Shown one piece after another: positions 38,332-48,991 of a DNA stretch of 64,000 nt (position 1 is its first letter; each line of letters begins with the position of its first letter). Below the pieces are notes generated by a model that was not told the origin of the DNA, searched no databases, and saw only the letters and a list, made by a program, of their open reading frames with translations. A program made the position numbers and the translations under genes. This stretch comes from Burkholderiales bacterium (GTDB lineage Bacteria; Pseudomonadota; Gammaproteobacteria; Burkholderiales; Ga0077523). Location of the stretch: positions 1 through 64,000 of the forward strand of contig JAIEQG010000038.1 in assembly GCA_019747905.1 (NCBI GenBank), in the 5' to 3' direction.

Positions 38332-39339
38332 TCACCATCTGGCGATTCCAGCCCGCCAAGCGTCGCGGACGGCGCCCAGCCGCTCGACCGGGTCGAGCAG
38401 CAGCGGCCGGGCAACCCGCCGTACCTTGTCGCGATCGCGGTCGTCGGTGATGTATTCCGCCGGTGACTTGCCGTCGACGCGGGCGAGGAGCAGGCCGGGC
38501 AGCAGATGGGCGACGCGCGCCTCGAGCTGCGCAGGCGGTTCCCACTTCACGCCGGCCAGGTAGGTCTCGTACAGCGTGGTGAAGCTCTGCAGATACACAG
38601 CCCACCAGCGCGGCCGCCAGACGCATTTCAGCAGCAGGTGATTCAGGCAGAAGGCAAGATCGAACGCCGGATCGCCGTACCAGGCGCACTCGGCATCCAC
38701 GAACACCGGGCCGCGCGGCCCGACCAGGATGTTCTTGGGACTGACGTCGCCGTGAACCAGGGCGCGCTTGTTGGAGGCCGTGATCTCGACGAGGCGCTCC
38801 AGTGTCGGCGCACAATCGGCGTGGGCGCGCGCGGTTGCTTGCAGATACGGCTCGAGCCGTATCGGGAAGAAAATGTGGTCGGTGGCGAAGCGCTCGGCCA
38901 GTTCGCTCCGGTCGGCGGTGCTGGCGTGGATGAGCGCGAGTCGGCGCCCCACTTCGCGTGCCGTCGCTCCGTCGACGATGCCGTCGCGCAACTGGAGCTT
39001 CCACACCGGGTGGTCGGCTGGATCGAGCCAGGCCATCGCGAAGAGGCTCGATTCGACGTCTTCGCCCAGGATGGCCGGCACTGCGTCCGGCGCGATGGCT
39101 CCCGCGACCCGCATCCATTCGACCTCGTAGCGGTTACGTTCGGTCGGCGCGCGCCAATCCGCTTCCACCTTGAGCTTCGGCAGAGCGCGCTTGATGCATA
39201 CCGAACCGCGCGGCAGGTCGGCCCGGAAGATATCGGACGACACGCCGCCCGCCAGCGGTTCCAGCGTGAGTGCCTCGCCGGGCGCAGCCAAACCCATGCG
39301 CTCGAGCGCGGCTCGAAAAACGGCGGTGTGATCCTCCAC
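38332..39339 (-). CDS. Aminoglycoside phosphotransferase (APH)/MTR-kinase-like protein
   Basis: ALVHGDVSPKNILVGPRGPVFVDAECAWYGDPAFDLAFCLNHLLLK kinase motifs. Confidence 0.87.
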   Translation of the reverse strand: MEDHTAVFRAALERMGLAAPGEALTLEPLAGGVSSDIFRADLPRGSVCIKRALPKLKVEADWRAPTERNRYEVEWMRVAGAIAPDAVPAILGEDVESSLFAMAWLDPADHPVWKLQLRDGIVDGATAREVGRRLALIHASTADRSELAERFATDHIFFPIRLEPYLQATARAHADCAPTLERLVEITASNKRALVHGDVSPKNILVGPRGPVFVDAECAWYGDPAFDLAFCLNHLLLKCVWRPRWWAVYLQSFTTLYETYLAGVKWEPPAQLEARVAHLLPGLLLARVDGKSPAEYITDDRDRDKVRRVARPLLLDPVERLGAVRDAWRAGIARW

Positions 39340-39452
39340 GGCGATGACGGCGTAACATCGGGTCGTCGTTCGCGCTTCTCGTCGGTTCGGAAGGCGCGGT
39401 GCGACCGGAAAAAGCGGAGCAAGACTCTAGCACAGCGTTCCTTCGGAGACCC

Positions 39453-40940
39453 ATGCAGGCCATCCTCGCCCTCGACCAGGGCACCACGAGTTCGCGCGCG
39501 CTGGTGTTCGATGCCACCGGCCGCGTCCTCGGCGTGGCGCAGCGCGAACTGCCGCAGATCTACCCGCAGCCTGGGTGGGTGGAACACGACCCGGAGACCA
39601 TCTGGGCCACGCAGATCGCGACTGCCCGCGAGGCGCTCGCTCAGGCCGGTGTCGGCGTTGCCGACATCGCCGCCATCGGCATCACCAATCAGCGCGAGAC
39701 TACCGTCGTGTGGGAACGAGCGAGCGGTCGCCCGATAGCCAATGCCATCGTCTGGCAGGATCGGCGGACCGCCGGGCACTGCGAGCGGCTGCGATCGGAC
39801 GGACTCGCGGGGCTCTTTCAATCGCGCACGGGCCTCGTGCTCGACGCCTACTTCTCCGGGACCAAGGTGGCCTGGATTCTCGACCACGTACCCGGCGCCC
39901 GCGCGCGGGCAGAACGCGGCGAGCTGGCCTTCGGCACAGTGGACGCGTGGCTCATCTGGAAGCTGACCGGCGGTCGTGTTCATGCGACGGACGCGAGCAA
40001 CGCGTCGCGCACGTTGCTCTACGACATTCGCGAGCGCCGCTGGGACGCCGAACTCGCTGCCGCGTTGGGCGTGCCTCTGCCCGTGCTGCCGGTCGTGGTG
40101 CCATCGAGCGGTGTGGTGGCGCAGGCCGACGCGCAGATCCTGGGTGCACCGATCCCCATCGCGGGCATCGCGGGCGACCAGCAGGCGGCGCTGTTCGGTC
40201 AGCGCTGCGTCACGCCCGGCAAGGTGAAGAACACTTACGGCACCGGCTGTTTCATGCTCATGCATACCGGTGAGCGGGTGCCGGAGTCACAGCATCACTT
40301 GCTGGCGACTGTTGCATGGCAGATCGGTGACCGCACCGAATACGCGCTCGAGGGCAGCGTGTTCATCGCGGGCGCCGCGGTTCAGTGGCTGCGCGACGGC
40401 CTGGGTCTGATCGCCAGTGCCGGCGAGATCGAAGCCCTTGCCGCGTCGGTGCCCGATACCGACGGCGTGTACTTCGTGCCGGCATTCACCGGCCTCGGCG
40501 CGCCCCATTGGGATCCGCTCGCGCGCGGCACGATCTGCGGGATCACGCGCGGCACGAACCGCGCGCACCTGGCACGCGCGGCGCTCGAGTCCATCGCGTT
40601 CCAGACCGCCGACATTCTGGAATGCATGCAGGCCGATGCCGGCGTCGCGCTGGCCGAGTTGCGCGTCGACGGCGGCGCCACGCGCAACGACCTCCTGATG
40701 CAGTTCCAGGCCGATCTGCTCGGTGTCCCGGTAGTGCGCGCTGCCAACGCCGAGTCCACCGCGCTAGGTGCCGCGCTGCTTGCCGGTCTCGCAGTGGGCG
40801 TCTGGAAGGATGCCGGGCAGGTGAACGGATTGTGGCAGGCGCAGCGCGCGTTCACGGGCGCAATGCCGCGGGAACGAGTAGCCTCGATGACATCACGGTG
40901 GCACGCAGCGGTCGAGCGTGCCAAGGGTTGGAGCGTTTGA
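39453..40940 (+). CDS. glpK: Glycerol kinase
   Basis: [81 protein letters not shown]. Confidence 0.95.
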   Translation: MQAILALDQGTTSSRALVFDATGRVLGVAQRELPQIYPQPGWVEHDPETIWATQIATAREALAQAGVGVADIAAIGITNQRETTVVWERASGRPIANAIVWQDRRTAGHCERLRSDGLAGLFQSRTGLVLDAYFSGTKVAWILDHVPGARARAERGELAFGTVDAWLIWKLTGGRVHATDASNASRTLLYDIRERRWDAELAAALGVPLPVLPVVVPSSGVVAQADAQILGAPIPIAGIAGDQQAALFGQRCVTPGKVKNTYGTGCFMLMHTGERVPESQHHLLATVAWQIGDRTEYALEGSVFIAGAAVQWLRDGLGLIASAGEIEALAASVPDTDGVYFVPAFTGLGAPHWDPLARGTICGITRGTNRAHLARAALESIAFQTADILECMQADAGVALAELRVDGGATRNDLLMQFQADLLGVPVVRAANAESTALGAALLAGLAVGVWKDAGQVNGLWQAQRAFTGAMPRERVASMTSRWHAAVERAKGWSV

Positions 40941-41004
40941 GTCGCAGCAGGGTCAAGACAGGGGAGAGCGCCAGGAAAGACATCACTGCAATCGGGGAGG
41001 AGAC

Positions 41005-43056
41005 ATGAAGGCAATCGCTACCGAGAACATCCGCACCGTGGCGCTGGTGGGCCATGGTGCGGCCGGCAAGACCACGCTCGCGGAGTCGCTGCTGAAAACC
41101 GCCGGGGCCATCGCGTCCGCCGGCACCGTCGAGCGCGGATCGACCGTCAGCGATCATCTCGCGATCGAGAAGGAGTACCGGCACTCGCTGCAGGCGTCGG
41201 TGCTGCGGTTGGAAACCCAAGGCAAGCGCGTGCATCTCATCGACACGCCGGGATTCCCGGATTTCATCGGGCAGTCCATCGGCGCCCTCGATGCCGTGGA
41301 AACCGCGGCGGTGGTGGTAAGCGCGCAGTCGGGTATCGAGATGATCACTTCGCGCATGATGCAATGGGCCGCGAAGCGGCAGTTGTGCCGGCTCGTGATC
41401 GTCAACAAGATCGACGCCGAGCACATCGACCTGCCCGGCTTGCTGCGAGCCATCCAGGGCGCCTTCGGCAAGGAGTGTCTGCCGATCAACCTGCCGGCCG
41501 GAGGCGGAACGCGGGTCGTCGATTGCTTCTTCAATCCGGGCGGCGAGGCGGACTTCCTGTCGGTCGCGGAGGCCCATCGGGCACTGGTCGACCAGGTGGT
41601 GGAAGTCGACGAGGAGCTGATGGCGCTCTACCTGGAGAAAGGCGAGATCGCCCCGGAGCAACTGCACGCGCCGTTCGAGAAGGCCTTGCGCGAAGGGCAT
41701 CTCGTGCCGGTGTGCTTCGTCTCGGCCCGCAATGGCGCCGGCGTGGCGGAACTGCTCGACGTGTTTGCGAAGCTGCTGCCGAACCCGACCGAAGGCAATC
41801 CGCCGCTGTTCTACAAGGGTGAGGGCGCGGACGCGGTCGAGTTCCAATCCGAACCCGATCCGGCGAAGCACGTGCTGGCACACGTCTTCAAGATCGTGAT
41901 CGATCCGTTCGTGGGCAGGCTGGGTGTGTTCCGCGTGCACCAAGGGACCGTGACGAAGGACACGCAACTCTTCGTCGGCGACGGCCGCAAGCCATTCAAG
42001 GTGGGACACCTTTTCATGCTCCAGGGCAAGGAGCATGTCGAGGTGGTGTCGTGCGTGCCGGGCGACATCGCTGCCGTGGCCAAGGTGGACGAGATCGAGT
42101 TCGACAGCGTGCTGCACGACTCGCACGACGAGGACCACATCCACATGCGGCCGCTGGAGTTCCCGGTGCCGATGCACGGTCTCGCGATCCAGCCCAGGCG
42201 TCGCGGCGAGGAACAGCGGCTGGCCGACGCCTTGCACAAGCTGATCGCCGAGGACCCGACGCTACGGGTCGAACACGACCCCCACATGAACGAGACCGTG
42301 CTGCGAGGCCTCGGGGAATTGCATCTTCGTGCGACGCTGGAGCGCATGGCGCAGCAATACAAGGTGGAAGTGGACACGCGCCCGCCGCGCGTGCCCTACC
42401 GTGAAACCATCACCATGCCGGCTGAAGGTCACAATCGCCACAAGAAGCAGACTGGCGGTGCCGGTCAGTTCGGCGAGGTGTTCCTGCGCATCGAACCGCT
42501 TCCCCGTGGCGAGGGCTTCCAGTTCGTCGATGCGGTGAAGGGCGGGGTGATTCCGTCGCAATTGATTCCGGCGGTGCAGAAGGGCGTGGAACAGGTGCTC
42601 GCTGCCGGTCCGCTCGCCGGTTTCCCGGTGCAGGACGTGCGCGTCACGGTCTACGACGGCAAGCACCACCCGGTAGACTCGAAGGAAGTGGCCTTCGTCG
42701 CGGCGGGTCGCAAGGCGTTTCTCGACGCATTGACCAAGGCCGGATCGATCGTGCTGGAACCCATCGTGCACGTCGAGGTGTTGTGCCCCGAGTCGACCAT
42801 GGGTGACATCACCGGCGATCTTTCTTCACGTCGCGGGCAGATCACCGGCACGCGCGCGCTGCAGGCCGCGACGCTGACGGTGAGCGGGCTGGCGCCGCTG
42901 GCTGAACTGAACGGCTATGCCTCGCGCCTCAAGGCGTTCACCGGCGGTCAGGGCTCGTATTCCATGGAGTTGAGCCACTACGAGCAAGCGCCACCGACCG
43001 TGCAGCAACAGCTAGCAACCGACTACCGGGCGATGCGCCGGCATGAGGAGGAGTGA
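41005..43056 (+). CDS. Elongation factor G-like translation GTPase
   Basis: MKAIATENIRTVALVGHGAAGKTTLAESLL; DTPGFPDF; NKID; EF-G domains III-V; switch I lacks canonical RGITI. Confidence 0.93.
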   Translation: MKAIATENIRTVALVGHGAAGKTTLAESLLKTAGAIASAGTVERGSTVSDHLAIEKEYRHSLQASVLRLETQGKRVHLIDTPGFPDFIGQSIGALDAVETAAVVVSAQSGIEMITSRMMQWAAKRQLCRLVIVNKIDAEHIDLPGLLRAIQGAFGKECLPINLPAGGGTRVVDCFFNPGGEADFLSVAEAHRALVDQVVEVDEELMALYLEKGEIAPEQLHAPFEKALREGHLVPVCFVSARNGAGVAELLDVFAKLLPNPTEGNPPLFYKGEGADAVEFQSEPDPAKHVLAHVFKIVIDPFVGRLGVFRVHQGTVTKDTQLFVGDGRKPFKVGHLFMLQGKEHVEVVSCVPGDIAAVAKVDEIEFDSVLHDSHDEDHIHMRPLEFPVPMHGLAIQPRRRGEEQRLADALHKLIAEDPTLRVEHDPHMNETVLRGLGELHLRATLERMAQQYKVEVDTRPPRVPYRETITMPAEGHNRHKKQTGGAGQFGEVFLRIEPLPRGEGFQFVDAVKGGVIPSQLIPAVQKGVEQVLAAGPLAGFPVQDVRVTVYDGKHHPVDSKEVAFVAAGRKAFLDALTKAGSIVLEPIVHVEVLCPESTMGDITGDLSSRRGQITGTRALQAATLTVSGLAPLAELNGYASRLKAFTGGQGSYSMELSHYEQAPPTVQQQLATDYRAMRRHEEE

Positions 43057-43142
43057 GTGGATGCCCCCCCGAGAAGCCTTGCGGCCTCTCCGCCCAGGCG
43101 ATGGTCCAGCCCGCTTCCTCGCCTTGGGCGCGGTTGGTCGCT

Positions 43143-43604
43143 TCAGCAGTTGCCGCTCACGCAGCGGATCATGCGCTGCGCGCACGTGATCTGATCGAAG
43201 TCGGCACCCAGCTGGAACTCGGTGTCGACGCCGATGTGCTGGACGATCGCGTTGTTGCACTGAACGCGGCTGGTCACGTAGCGCGCCGGTGCCAGCCATC
43301 GCGCGTTCGCGCATCCGGGATCGCCGTGTCCGAACCGGATGCCGACTTCGTACGTGGCGCACAGGAATCCGTTGTGCTGCACCCAGGTCTCGACGTACAG
43401 CTCGCCCTTGCGCGCCACCCAGCCCTTGCCGCGGTTGCGACCGAAGTCGAACTCGAGACGGTCGGTCTTGCCGCTGGCCGTTACGGCGATGGCAGGCACC
43501 GCCGGAGCGTTGGCGCGGCGGATCGCGGGGTCTTCGTCGTCCTGGGCCAGGATGCAGGCGGACGGCAACACGTATGCAGCAAGCGCGATTACGACGAGGC
43601 GCAT
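43143..43604 (-). CDS. Secreted hypothetical protein
   Basis: MRLVVIALAAYVLPSACILAQ signal peptide; several Cys. Confidence 0.6.
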   Translation of the reverse strand: MRLVVIALAAYVLPSACILAQDDEDPAIRRANAPAVPAIAVTASGKTDRLEFDFGRNRGKGWVARKGELYVETWVQHNGFLCATYEVGIRFGHGDPGCANARWLAPARYVTSRVQCNNAIVQHIGVDTEFQLGADFDQITCAQRMIRCVSGNC

Positions 43605-43731
43605 GAACCACTCCTTTGGATCGGACCATGGTAAACCCTGGCACGATACGTCCCAAGTGGTTCTAGGCGTGGCGTGCGTCCGTCAGCGGCCACGTCCTGT
43701 TGGACCGGCCGTCACGCCGACCACAGCGCCC

Positions 43732-44553
43732 CTATCGGTACTCGATCGCCTCGGGCGTTCCCCGCCAGTAGACGAACCGACCCGTGGGCAGGGACCAGGC
43801 CGCCTCGCTGTCCAGCGGAACCAGCATCGTTCCGCGGCGCTCGTAGCGCCGATACGTGCCCCCCCAGGGTTGGATGGCAGGCGGGTTCGTCCCGTCGTCG
43901 AAGGTGCGTTCGCTGGATGTCATCGACTCGATGAGTCCGTCGGCACCGAAGTGGAACTCGGCTTGCACCGTCGAGGTTCCGTTCGAGATCGCGGCCCGGG
44001 CCGTGGCATCGTCGATGGCCGTCCAGCGAACGCCCTGGCTCGGCAGCAGTGCGGTGGGCACCCAGACGGCTTCACCCAGGAAGCGCAACAGCGCATTCGT
44101 CGCGATGTTCGTGGTTCCGCGAACATCGACCACGGTGATCAGGCCCATGATCGCACCCAGCATCGAGCCTTGCCCGCCGACCAGTTCGTCGCGCACCAAG
44201 ACGGGGACACCCGGCAGCATCCGCATGCGTGCATCCCAGACGAATGCGTGCGTGGTCGGCACGAAGTCCTGGATGGCGCTGAAGGCCACCCATTGGTCAC
44301 GGCCGGGCTTGCCCATGTTGAAAGTGCCGGACCACCGCACGCGCGCATGTCGCACGATGGGCTGCCTGTCCGTGAGCACCTTGCGAAAATAGCGTGCGAC
44401 CGGGGGCGGGAGGTCCGCGAGATCGCTTTCGGAGTACACCGCAATCGCTGGCGCAGCGGCTTCCACGAGCATCGCAGCCCGGATCGATTCCGTCGCCTCA
44501 TGCCAGCGCCAGTGAGCGTGCCACAGGACTGCGGCAGCCGCAGCCGCGAGCAC
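43732..44553 (-). CDS. Uncharacterised membrane-anchored protein (possibly DUF6544/DUF6920-like)
   Basis: LPPPVARYFRKVLTDRQPIVRHARVRWSGTFNMG...; N-terminal TM. Confidence 0.65.
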   Translation of the reverse strand: MLAAAAAAVLWHAHWRWHEATESIRAAMLVEAAAPAIAVYSESDLADLPPPVARYFRKVLTDRQPIVRHARVRWSGTFNMGKPGRDQWVAFSAIQDFVPTTHAFVWDARMRMLPGVPVLVRDELVGGQGSMLGAIMGLITVVDVRGTTNIATNALLRFLGEAVWVPTALLPSQGVRWTAIDDATARAAISNGTSTVQAEFHFGADGLIESMTSSERTFDDGTNPPAIQPWGGTYRRYERRGTMLVPLDSEAAWSLPTGRFVYWRGTPEAIEYR

Positions 44554-44642
44554 GCAAAGAACCAGGAGAACGCGCAGGTACGATTCCTCGAGTCAGCGGG
44601 CCGCGTATCCGACGCGGCACGGTCCGGCTTTACGCCGTCGGG

Positions 44643-44972
44643 TCAGTCGCAGTGCCAGTCGGAAAAGAACGCGGCGTCGGAACTTCTGGCGGTCGCGGTA
44701 TTGCTCGACGGCGGCGTATCGACCAGCGCCGACACCGAGACGCCCAGCGCATCCAGTTCGCTGCGGGCGGCGCGCTCCGAATCGAAAGGCCCCGAGTAAT
44801 GCGCGTGCATGTCGAACAGCGGCTCCTCCACGTCATCCGGCCACTGTACGAGGTACCAGTATCCCGGCAGCAACGGATGACCGTTCGCCGTGCGATACCG
44901 GCAGTCGTGGCCGGCGGTGTCGGTGAGATGGTTGTGACTGTTGACGAACACGACCCTCGCGTGTGTGACCAT
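44643..44972 (-). CDS. Small hypothetical protein
   Basis: 109-aa ORF in a gap consistent with the neighbouring genes; no recognised domain. Confidence 0.4.
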   Translation of the reverse strand: MVTHARVVFVNSHNHLTDTAGHDCRYRTANGHPLLPGYWYLVQWPDDVEEPLFDMHAHYSGPFDSERAARSELDALGVSVSALVDTPPSSNTATARSSDAAFFSDWHCD

Positions 44973-45081
44973 GGTGCTTTCCTCGTTCTTGCCGGCGCAA
45001 CTGAAGGCGCGGCGGCGACAACTCGATCCGCCACGCGGCCACCCGTCGACAACGTCAGGGTTGAAGGAAATCCAGGTACGT

Positions 45082-45133
45082 CAGTCGTGCATCCCGGGCC
45101 CCGTCTCGGGTCGGGATCCGACATGCACGACTG
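45082..45133. repeat. Inverted repeat/hairpin
   Basis: CAGTCGTGCAT (45082-45092) / ATGCACGACTG (45123-45133) exact inverted arms. Confidence 0.75.
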
Positions 45134-45146
45134 CCGTTAACGGCAG
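45131..45146. promoter_or_regulatory. Perfect 16-bp palindrome upstream of the speB-like gene
   Basis: CTGCCGTTAACGGCAG. Confidence 0.5.
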
Positions 45147-45353
45147 GTTCCCGATTTCCTTGCGCCAAAATGTCCTTGTACTCGCTTTTTCCGATGCTCG
45201 TCGTTGACGCCGATCAACGATGCTGCCATCCGGGTGCGGAAATTGGCGTTTCGGACGGGTTGCCGGCCCTGCAGGGCTCGCTGGCCGGCGAAGTGACGCC
45301 GCTTGGCGACGCCTTCTCGTAAACTCCCGGCTCGTTGCGTGTCGAGGTATCCC

Positions 45354-46304
45354 ATGGAAAACCCTGCCTTCAACCCCCAGAACTCCCCGCGGTACATGGA
45401 GATTCCCACTTTCATGCGCTCGCCGCTGCAGCGCGATCCGGCGGGTCTCGACGTGGCGATGATCGGCGTGCCCTACGACGGTGGCGTGACCTGCCGGGCC
45501 GGTGCGCGCCACGGACCGCGCGAGATCCGCAACCAGTCCTCGATGTGCCGGGGCATCCACCACGTGTCGCGCATCAACCCGTTCGAGATCTGCAAAGTGG
45601 CGGATGTCGGCGACGTCGCGTTCTCGAAGATCTTCGATCGCGACGCCGTGTTGGCCGACATCGAGGGGTTCTATCGCCGGATCCTCGAGTCCGGTGCGCT
45701 GCCGCTCACGGCCGGCGGCGACCATTCGATCACGTACCCGATATTCCGCGGCATCGCGCGCCATCGTCCGATCGGCATGATCCACATCGATGCCCATACC
45801 GACACGTGGGGCGAATGGGGCGGCAGCCGGTTCCATCACGGCTCGCCGTTTCGCTATGCGGTCGAAGACGGGCTGCTCGACCCGAAGCGCACCATCCAGA
45901 TCGGCATCCGCGGCGGCCAGGCCGTCGACGACGGGTGGCGCTACTCTGCCGACTCGGGTATGCGCGTCGTGTTCATCGACGAATTCGTCGAGTTGGGCGT
46001 CGAGAAAGTGATCGCCGAAGCGCGCCATGTCGTCGGCGACGGACCGACCTACATCACCTTCGACGTGGACGGGCTCGACCCGGTGTACGCGCCCGGTACC
46101 GGCACGCCGGAGATCGGCGGGCTCACCACGCGCGAAGCGCAGCAGTTCCTGCGCGGATTGCGGGGCCTGAACCTGGTCGGCGGCGACGTGGTCGAAGTGT
46201 GCCCACCCTTCGATCCCTCCGGCAATACCGCGCTGGTGGGTGCGACCATCATGTACGAGATCCTTTGCCTGCTGGCGGAGGTGGTGGCAGCGCGCAAGCG
46301 CTGA
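45354..46304 (+). CDS. speB: Agmatinase/ureohydrolase family
   Basis: GVPYDGGVTCRAGARHGPREIR, GGDHSITYPIFRG, MIHIDAHTDTWG, TFDVDGLDPVYAPGTGTPEIGG. Confidence 0.93.
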   Translation: MENPAFNPQNSPRYMEIPTFMRSPLQRDPAGLDVAMIGVPYDGGVTCRAGARHGPREIRNQSSMCRGIHHVSRINPFEICKVADVGDVAFSKIFDRDAVLADIEGFYRRILESGALPLTAGGDHSITYPIFRGIARHRPIGMIHIDAHTDTWGEWGGSRFHHGSPFRYAVEDGLLDPKRTIQIGIRGGQAVDDGWRYSADSGMRVVFIDEFVELGVEKVIAEARHVVGDGPTYITFDVDGLDPVYAPGTGTPEIGGLTTREAQQFLRGLRGLNLVGGDVVEVCPPFDPSGNTALVGATIMYEILCLLAEVVAARKR

Positions 46305-46362
46305 ACCGCGGCGCCAATCGGTATCATCCGCAACCGGCCAATGCCCGGCAGCGTCCCAGTTC

Positions 46363-47922
46363 ATGAACTCCCTCGTCTTCGACAACACTTTCGTCCGCGA
46401 TCTGCCCGCCGATTCCGAACCCGGTCCGCGGCGGCGACAGGTGCATGGTGCCTGCTACTCGCGGGTGGACCCAACGAAGGTGGCTGCGCCACGACTCATT
46501 TCCTGGTCGCCCGAGTGCGCGGCGCTGCTCGGCCTGACGGTGGCCGACGTGCAATCGCCCGACTTCGCGCAAGTGTTCGGCGGCAACCGGACGCTGCCCG
46601 GCATGCAGCCCTACGCCGCGGTCTATGGCGGCCATCAATTCGGCCAATGGGCGGGGCAACTGGGTGATGGTCGCGCGATCACGCTTGGCGAGATCGTCAA
46701 CCGGAACGGCGAGCGTTGGGAGCTGCAGTTGAAAGGCGCGGGACCCACGCCGTACTCCCGTACTGCTGACGGTCGTGCCGTGCTGCGTTCGTCGATCCGT
46801 GAATTCCTCTGCAGCGAGGCGATGCATCACCTCGGCGTACCCACGACGCGGGCCCTGTGCCTGGTGGGTACCGGCGAAGCAGTGGTCCGGGACATGTTCT
46901 ACGACGGCCGGCCCCGTGCGGAGCAAGGCGCGATCGTGTGCCGCGTGGCGCCTTCGTTCATTCGCTTCGGCAACTTCGAGATCTTCACGTCTCGCGAAGA
47001 CTTCGCGACGCTCGAACGCCTCGTGGACTTCACCATCCGGCGCGATTTTCCCGAGATCGAAGGTGATCCGGCGGAGCGCCGTACGCGCTGGTTCCATGAG
47101 GTCTGCGAGCGCACGGCGACGATGGTCGCGCACTGGATGCGCGTGGGGTTCGTGCATGGGGTGATGAACACCGACAACATGTCGATCCTCGGGCTCACCA
47201 TCGACTACGGCCCCTACGGCTGGCTGGAGGATTTCGATCCCGGCTGGACGCCCAACACCACGGATGCAGCCGGGCGCCGCTATCGCTTCGGCCAGCAGGT
47301 CGAGATCGCTCACTGGAATCTCGCCCAATTGGCGAACGCCTTGGTGCCGGTGTTCCCGTCGACCGAGCCTCTCGAAAGCGGGCTCGATCGGTACGCGGCC
47401 GTCTTCGAAGCGGAACAACAGCGCATGACGGCAGGCAAGTTCGGATTCGATGCCTGGCGCGATCGCGACGTCGAGATCGGCTCCGATTTCTATCGGCTGC
47501 TGCGCGACGCGGAGGTGGACATGACGCTCGCGTTCCGCTTGCTCGCCGACGTGGATCCCGAGCATCCGGACCCGGATGTGCTGGCGCCGGCTTTCTACGA
47601 CGACGCCAAACGCGTTGCGACGCGCCCGCAGTTCGCCACTTGGCTCGACCGCTACGCGCAGCGCATCCGATCGGACGGGATGCCTGCCCACGAGCGGCGT
47701 GCACGCATGAACGCGGTCAACCCGCGCTATGTCCTGCGCAACTACCTCGCGCAGGAAGCCATCGACCTCGCGGAGCAGGGTGACTTCGGCCGGATCGATG
47801 AACTGCTCGACGTGATGCGCCGTCCCTACGACGATCAACCTGGCCGTGAGCGCTTTGCCATGAAACGGCCCGACTGGGCACGCACGCGCGCAGGGTGTTC
47901 CATGTTGTCCTGCAGCTCGTAG
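46363..47922 (+). CDS. selO: SelO/YdiU protein adenylyltransferase
   Basis: YAAVYGGHQFGQWAGQLGDGRAITLGE, LKGAGPTPYSRTADGRAVLRSSIREFLCSEAMHHLGVPTTRAL, VMNTDNMSILGLTIDYGPYGWLEDFDP. Confidence 0.96.
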   Translation: MNSLVFDNTFVRDLPADSEPGPRRRQVHGACYSRVDPTKVAAPRLISWSPECAALLGLTVADVQSPDFAQVFGGNRTLPGMQPYAAVYGGHQFGQWAGQLGDGRAITLGEIVNRNGERWELQLKGAGPTPYSRTADGRAVLRSSIREFLCSEAMHHLGVPTTRALCLVGTGEAVVRDMFYDGRPRAEQGAIVCRVAPSFIRFGNFEIFTSREDFATLERLVDFTIRRDFPEIEGDPAERRTRWFHEVCERTATMVAHWMRVGFVHGVMNTDNMSILGLTIDYGPYGWLEDFDPGWTPNTTDAAGRRYRFGQQVEIAHWNLAQLANALVPVFPSTEPLESGLDRYAAVFEAEQQRMTAGKFGFDAWRDRDVEIGSDFYRLLRDAEVDMTLAFRLLADVDPEHPDPDVLAPAFYDDAKRVATRPQFATWLDRYAQRIRSDGMPAHERRARMNAVNPRYVLRNYLAQEAIDLAEQGDFGRIDELLDVMRRPYDDQPGRERFAMKRPDWARTRAGCSMLSCSS

Positions 47923-48021
47923 CAGGGCCGGGGCGGTGACGGCGACCCGGTGCATCGGGTATCGTCGGCCGATGGGCACGCCGGGGCGTCGCCCGACAAC
48001 GATAAGCGGGGGAGGACGACG

Positions 48022-48972
48022 ATGACCAGGATGCTGGAACTGCGCGGGCGCGAGATGGCTTCGGGTCTGCAGTTTCCCGAAGGCCCGGTGGCCATGCCCG
48101 ATGGCTCCGTGGTGCTGGTGGAGATCGCACGCCGAACGCTCACGCGCGTGCATGCGGACGGGCGCAAGACCGTGATCGCCGAACTGGGCGGCGGCCCCAA
48201 CGGCGCTGCGGTGGGGCCGGACGGCAAGTGCTACGTCTGCAACAACGGCGGCTTCGAGTTCGGCCGCGAGGCCGACGGTCTGTTCCGCCCCATGCGCCGC
48301 GCCGACGACTACAGCGGCGGCCGGATCGAGCGCGTGGATCTCGCCACCGGCAAGGTCGAAGTGCTCTACACCGAATGCGATGGCGTGACGCTGAAGGGCC
48401 CCAACGACATCGTGATGGACGGGAAGGGCGGGTTCTGGTTCACCGACCTCGGCAAGATCTACGACCGCAAGATGGATCGAGGAGCCGTCTACTACGCGCG
48501 CATGGACGGGAGCTTGATCCGTGAGGTGGTCCACCCCATCGTCACGCCGAACGGCATCGGCCTGTCGCCGGACGGCCGCACGCTCTACGTCGCCGAGACC
48601 GAGACCTCGCGCCTGTGGCAGTTCCGGATCGTCGGCGAAGGCCAGCTCGACAAGCTGCCGTTTCCCTCGCCCCACGGCGGCACGCTCGTGGCGGGCTTGC
48701 CCGGATACCAGCGCTTCGATTCCCTCAAGGTGGAGGCCGGCGGCAACATCTGCGTCGCGACGCTGATCACCGGCGGCATCAGTGTCATTTCGCCGCAGGG
48801 CGAGCTGCTCGAGTTTCACAAGGCGCCGGAGGTCTACACCACCAACCTCGCATTCGGTGGTCCGGATCTCACCAAGGTGTACGTGACTCTCTCGGGCTTC
48901 GGCACCCTGCTCGAAGTGGATTGGCCGCGCCCGGGATTGCAGTTGCATGGCCAGGTGCTGGCGAAACATTGA
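48022..48972 (+). CDS. SMP-30/gluconolactonase/LRE-family protein
   Basis: LQFPEGPVAMPDGSVVLVEI...GPNDIVMDGKGGFWFTDLG...TPNGIGLSPDGRTLYVAET. Confidence 0.92.
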   Translation: MTRMLELRGREMASGLQFPEGPVAMPDGSVVLVEIARRTLTRVHADGRKTVIAELGGGPNGAAVGPDGKCYVCNNGGFEFGREADGLFRPMRRADDYSGGRIERVDLATGKVEVLYTECDGVTLKGPNDIVMDGKGGFWFTDLGKIYDRKMDRGAVYYARMDGSLIREVVHPIVTPNGIGLSPDGRTLYVAETETSRLWQFRIVGEGQLDKLPFPSPHGGTLVAGLPGYQRFDSLKVEAGGNICVATLITGGISVISPQGELLEFHKAPEVYTTNLAFGGPDLTKVYVTLSGFGTLLEVDWPRPGLQLHGQVLAKH

Positions 48973-48991
48973 TCGATCGAGGAACGCCCCC

